Shown here: piece by piece, positions 59,944 through 64,000 of the stretch | Position numbering within the stretch: the first letter of the stretch is position 1 | Layout of the letters: each line of letters starts with the position of its first letter | DNA from: Mimachlamys varia | Taxonomy: Eukaryota; Mollusca; Bivalvia; Pectinida; Pectinidae | NCBI GenBank assembly: GCA_947623455.1 | Contig: OX392527.1 | Coordinates: forward strand, 30,248,201 to 30,312,200 | Direction of reading: 5' to 3' | DNA length: 64,000 bases | Notes under the pieces: model-generated | What the model was told of the DNA's origin: nothing | Seen by the model: the letters and a program-made list of their open reading frames with translations, nothing else | The model's database searches: none | Program-made: the position numbers and the translations under genes

Positions 59944-60924
59944 CCAATCTATACTAATTTTCTAAGATCTAATGGGTTATAAATTTGTTATAAATTCTGT
60001 TCTGATCTTGTGATTTTGTTTTTTATCGGTAGTAATTGGTATGAGGCAAGTTATATGTGCCACCTTATTACCAAAAACCAAAATGATTGTGATTGCATGT
60101 TTCGGTGTTGTAATTATATGGTGACACCTGGTGTATGGACATTTATAGCAGGGCCCTATAGCTACATGTAGCTTACCAACATGTTATTGTTCTAGTTACA
60201 TTAAGTAATATCAAAACTGATTGACTGGTTTATTGATTGAGAATTAATGTCTTTGAAGTAATTAGTTATGGTCATACAATAATATACCACAAATTTATCA
60301 ACATCTGATCCTCTCTGTCCTGAACCAAATATCTTCAGAAATCTCAACAGATAGAAGGATTTTCAAGGTCAAGTGCATGCACATTTCAAGGTCACGTGAT
60401 CCATTTGACATTGTCTGTGCCCTGACAGCTATGTAAAGATACTTGTCTAACAGTGAGCAGAAGACTTAAATGTTTTCTAGAGCTCAACTGACTGGCGTGT
60501 TTCGATCAACGTAGGCTGTTTATCATCTTCTATAGAGTATTACTGAAATCCATCATTGGTTTGAAAACACAGAAAGCTTTTCCAGGAATCATAAAGCATC
60601 ATGTCTGTATGATTTATAGGGCTGTCAGATTGTATCCCTATCAATAAAGTCTATTTTCTCAAGGTTGCCCCTCAAAAACTGGGAATGTAAGTCTGAATGT
60701 GTAGTCCACGTACAACGCTCCATCATGGTAATGTCATTTCAATATCAAATGGAAAAGAGAGAAAAAATTAAGGGACTCTAAAATATTTCAAAGATATGAA
60801 CACAGTGTCTTGCATTTCTTTGCAGAATCATATTTATATCCATTTGGTTCTCAACTTTAAGAATTGTCCTGAGCTTCAATCATATACTGGGTACATCAAA
60901 ATCTCTTAACATTGGTAGCCCATG
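59944..60924 (+). other. No gene seen
   Basis: AT-rich sequence; no exon, TIR or array recognised. Confidence 0.5.
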
Positions 60925-61573
60925 TGCACTGCTTGAAGGGCAAGTGAGCTTATGCTATGGTGTTGCAGCTATTATCATCAGACATCAATATTTACTTAAA
61001 ACAACATCTTCTCAAGAACCAAAAAAGCCAAGGATACTGATAAGTGGTCTGTAGCATGCTTGGATAATTGACTACCAGAATTGTTCAAATAAAGACCTCA
61101 ACCTTTTTCAAGGTCACAAGGGTCAAATATATTAAAGGCTTCAAAAACATATTTTAAATTGCGAAAAGACATCAGGCCCAAGGGTACTGATATTGGCCCG
61201 TATCATATTGCTACAATGAAGGGCTAGCAAGTTTGTTCAAATGATTGCTGTTGACTTTGATCTAAGGTTAAAACCTTGGCTAACTTTTCATTATAAAAAA
61301 GGGCTAGATTGATGGTATGTGCTGATATGCTTCAATGAATGTTCAAATGAATGTTTTTCACCCATACTCAAGGTCACAAGGTTCAAATATGTTTAAATCT
61401 TAATCACATTTCTCTTATAATCATGCTAGGATGAAAAGCTATTGAATGCCATTGATTGACTTCTAATGGCACAGGGATCTTCTGAATCAAACCTGTAGCT
61501 TTAGTCCACTTTTAGGATTACAGTCATGTGAGATTGATACGAGGTGAGTGATAAAGGCCTATTGGACCTCTTG
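60925..61573 (+). repeat. Degraded interspersed repeat, copy 3
   Basis: From GAAGGGCAAGTGAGCTTATG through GGTCACAAGGGTCAAATAT to GGTGAGTGATAAAGGCCTAT then TGGACCTCTTGTTT, which is the best-preserved 3' end of the family in the window. Confidence 0.75.
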
Positions 61574-62127
61574 TTTTGTATGTTGCTTAAAATGTAAACA
61601 CAGCATATACAGCTATGTATTGCACCTTCAGTATTCCCAATTCAGTATGCAGCCTCAGGTACATAGATCACAGTTCCATATATTGGGAATAGGATTAAGG
61701 TATTTAGTAAAACTCAGCCCAATGCCCTCCAGGAGTTGTTTTAGCAGTATGCTGCTGTATGAAGACAAGGCCTTATTTTGTTCATAATGATCCAAGTTAC
61801 TTACAATCAACAGTCAAGTATAGGGTGCTGTTCTGTTGATGACTAACAGCATGCTTGTGTCATGTCATTCGTGATACTTTTATGTCATAATTGTTACTCT
61901 GGTCAGTCCTGACGAAGCCACACACACGCTAATTGAATCGCTTTATATAAACCCGAGACAATTGGTGTAAGATTGGGGCGTCAAGTCGGTGACAATCAGA
62001 GTGGTAAGGTACGGTAATGATGAGAGGAAGCGGCCACACCGGGTATTAGCGCTCTGGTCAGATCTCGGAGCGACATGTTTGCCTGACACAATTAACTCTA
62101 ACAAGGTTATCGCCTTTTTGTTCCCAG
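61574..62127 (+). other. No gene seen; intron or intergenic
   Basis: The part from 61910 is GC-richer than its surroundings and ends in a good acceptor (CGCCTTTTTGTTCCCAG). The opposite-strand 77-codon frame has no domain. Confidence 0.45.
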
Positions 62128-62186
62128 TGTGACCATTACCATTCTGGACACGGTGCCAAGCCTGACAACGAGACACGCTCTGGTAG
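62128..62186 (+). CDS. Candidate coding exon CDHYHSGHG...
   Basis: Acceptor TTGTTCCCAG and donor GGTAG|GTATGT. Frame 0 encodes CDHYHSGHGAKPDNETRSG, with an NET sequon, and joins in phase to the exon at 63078. It could extend the membrane-protein gene or belong to another gene. An alternative donor four bases earlier (CTCTG|GTAGGT) would change the downstream frame. Confidence 0.4.
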
Positions 62187-63077
62187 GTATGTCACGGAAA
62201 CCTCTGTTTCATTAGTACCACAATAGAATGACCCATTAGATATAGGTACAATGTGTTGTAGTGTGGGCTGAAATTGGCTGTAACTTAATTATTCAAAAGC
62301 TTTTACCATTCCAATGACTTTAAAGATTACAGTTTCAAACACAAATTCTGAAGTTAAATGAAGTTATCTTTTTTCAAAGGTTTAATCATTTTTGTTTTAA
62401 ACGTTGAAAAATGTCTGTTCTTTAATTCTTTGAGAAAATAAACCTTGTGAGGTACATGTTGGCTGTATGCAATTGCAATGACATTAAAAGTCAGTCATTG
62501 TAATTTAGCTAGTAAATTGATTAGTTTTTTTGGTCTTATGTTTAAGAGAATACTGACCTTTAACCTCCACAATCAGATCTATATTCCTGTCTTAATTCAA
62601 AAAGTGAGAATATCGAGATATCCTATACGTTAAGCACTTAATGCCGTCCTGCCTTATGAGGTCGTCAATACTCTTAGCGATTGGTCACTCTAATCTAATG
62701 GCTATAGCCGTGGATGCTGTTGGAGATTGGTAGCTGTTCTGTTTAATTAAAAACACACAATATCACAGACACAAATCAGAAATTTTTGACATCATAGAAG
62801 GACTTTCATTATCTTTTACATAAAATTACTGGATGACTCAAAACTGGTCAATATCTTATACCTACACTAGTAGAATATTGCTCATGTGCAAATGTAGATC
62901 TTTGGGAATACTGTGTAGAGGCTAACGGTGGTAGGCCCTTCTTTAACACATCCCTTGATATATTGTGATTTAGGTGTTAATATCATAGAATATATGCCAT
63001 ACAGTAATTGATACATGGCCTGTCTGATACGCTTGGTTCTGTACAGCCCCGTCTGATATATTGGGTTTTACATACAG

Positions 63078-63189
63078 GAGCAACAGGCAGAGTTCAAGTG
63101 GATATCGCCAGAAGTTCGAGACAGTAGCGCTGGATAAAGACTCTGGGAATTCCTGGGAATATATAGCGTTGACGTGTTGGAGTGAATAG
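63078..63189 (+). CDS. Candidate terminal exon ...YRQKFETVALDKDSG...
   Basis: Acceptor TTTTACATACAG. Joined to 62186 it encodes RSNRQSSSGYRQKFETVALD then KDSGNSWEYIALTCWSE and TAG at 63187, an open run with protein-like composition in AT-rich surroundings. Product unrecognised. Confidence 0.4.
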
Positions 63190-64000
63190 TCTACAGGTGT
63201 CTCTATTGAATGTCCCTGGAAGTTCTCAGGTAAATAGGCTAATTAGTATTACCTGGATTTATTTATATGATGAGCTTGACCTGCATGGTCATGTTGTTTT
63301 TAACAAAGGTGTACTACTTGAAAAATTTCTTTCGTATGTTTACGAAGGATATATTCATTGTGGAAGGCTGAGTGTAAACAGCTTTTGATGTCAATGGTTA
63401 GTTCTACTGTACTGATATTGCAAAAAAAAAGATTAGCTGTGCTGATAATCAGAGATGAAAATGTTCAGCCAATTGGCCGATTTCAGCCTTTTTGAGAATT
63501 TCAGTGGAATGTAAACTTTTAATTTTTCCCATTGAAAAGATTAAATAATCTAATTTTATTAAGTCTATTTTCATCTCTGAATAATGTTTGAATCCATGAT
63601 GTCAGTAAGTTGTTATATTGTTTCAGTTGCTTTCGGCACAATGGATAATTTTATATATAAGCTCAAATGCATTACAAGCTTAAAACTTCCCAGAATGATT
63701 TGTCGTATATCAACATGATTTGTGGGGGAAAAAAATCATTTGTTGCAATAATGTATACTGTATGTGACAATACCATGTCATGATCTACTGATTTTGACCA
63801 AAGTCTGTGAATTCAATGAAAGATTGATGTCATACATAGCTGTATAATTCCCTAGTTGGTTGAATGTACATGATGAATTGTTGTTGTGTTCCTTGGTTAG
63901 CTGAACTTGGATTTTAATTTGATGAAGCAATTCATTGATAATACAAAAGGTAACCTAATCAGCCAGGTGACATAATGTTGTGAGGTGTCGTGTTTCTGTT
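63190..64000 (+). other. Possible 3' UTR or intergenic
   Basis: AT-rich with no clear exon. A small palindrome-like pair GATTAAATAATC occurs near 63540. Nothing else recognised. Confidence 0.45.

Noticed and set aside
62128..62182. Alternative frame VTITILDTVPSLTTRHAL using donor CTCTG|GTAGGT
   Set aside because: It joins in phase to EQQAEFKWISPEVRDSSAG at 63078, but ends after 20 codons; the other frame gives a longer open run. Both remain possible.

Overview
The window is animal nuclear DNA: AT-rich, with short coding exons bounded by GT..AG introns, no operons, and a large share of tandem and transposon-derived repeats. The first gene is a clear metazoan syntaxin-8. Several interspersed repeats look like families common in bivalve genomes, so a bivalve mollusc is the likely source; the species is an inference only. 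Most long open frames here run through tandem repeats and are not genes.

Genes. (1) Positions 1-221, minus strand: first coding exon of a type II membrane protein that continues beyond the left edge. (2) Positions 481-10915, plus strand: a complete eight-exon STX8 gene (238 residues, Qc-SNARE with a C-terminal anchor), head-to-head with gene 1 across a 259-bp promoter. (3) Positions 28893-44691, plus strand: a five-exon gene for a 462-residue PH-domain protein, with a probable second first exon at 39455 and 3' UTR to about 46.2 kb. (4) From 54370, plus strand: an unrecognised small single-pass membrane protein whose 3' structure is unsettled, with candidate exons as far as 63189.

Repeat landscape. 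From 15.3 to 25.15 kb lies a 42-bp minisatellite of about 190 units. A 939-bp TIR element sits in it at a TA, and element plus 18 units were then duplicated as a 1697-bp block. Other arrays lie at 5.3-6.1 kb (49 bp), 8.5-9.7 kb (24/25 bp), 10.9-11.7 kb, 26.6-27.0 kb, 32.9-33.9 kb (39 bp), 42.6-43.15 kb, 43.25-43.53 kb (35 bp), 48.3-50.0 kb (20 and 38 bp), 52.2-52.8 kb (68 bp), 55.5-56.7 kb (31 bp) and 59.8-59.9 kb (19 bp). Transposon-derived pieces include several TA-, TTAA- and 8-bp-duplication TIR/foldback elements and two tRNA-type SINEs, one with a perfect 14-bp target duplication.

The most unusual feature is that at least four arrays begin exactly at an exon edge and carry a copy of that exon's splice site: STX8 exons 3, 4 and 8 and PH-gene exon 4 at the 5' splice site. 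The array before STX8 exon 6 shares the 3' splice-site sequence but lacks the AG in every copy except the last. A second theme is arrays whose unit contains a nuclear-receptor half-site: TCAAGGTCA every 31 bp at 55.5-56.7 kb, DR3-type AGGTCA pairs at 32.9-33.5 kb and DR1-type pairs at 37.0-37.3 kb.
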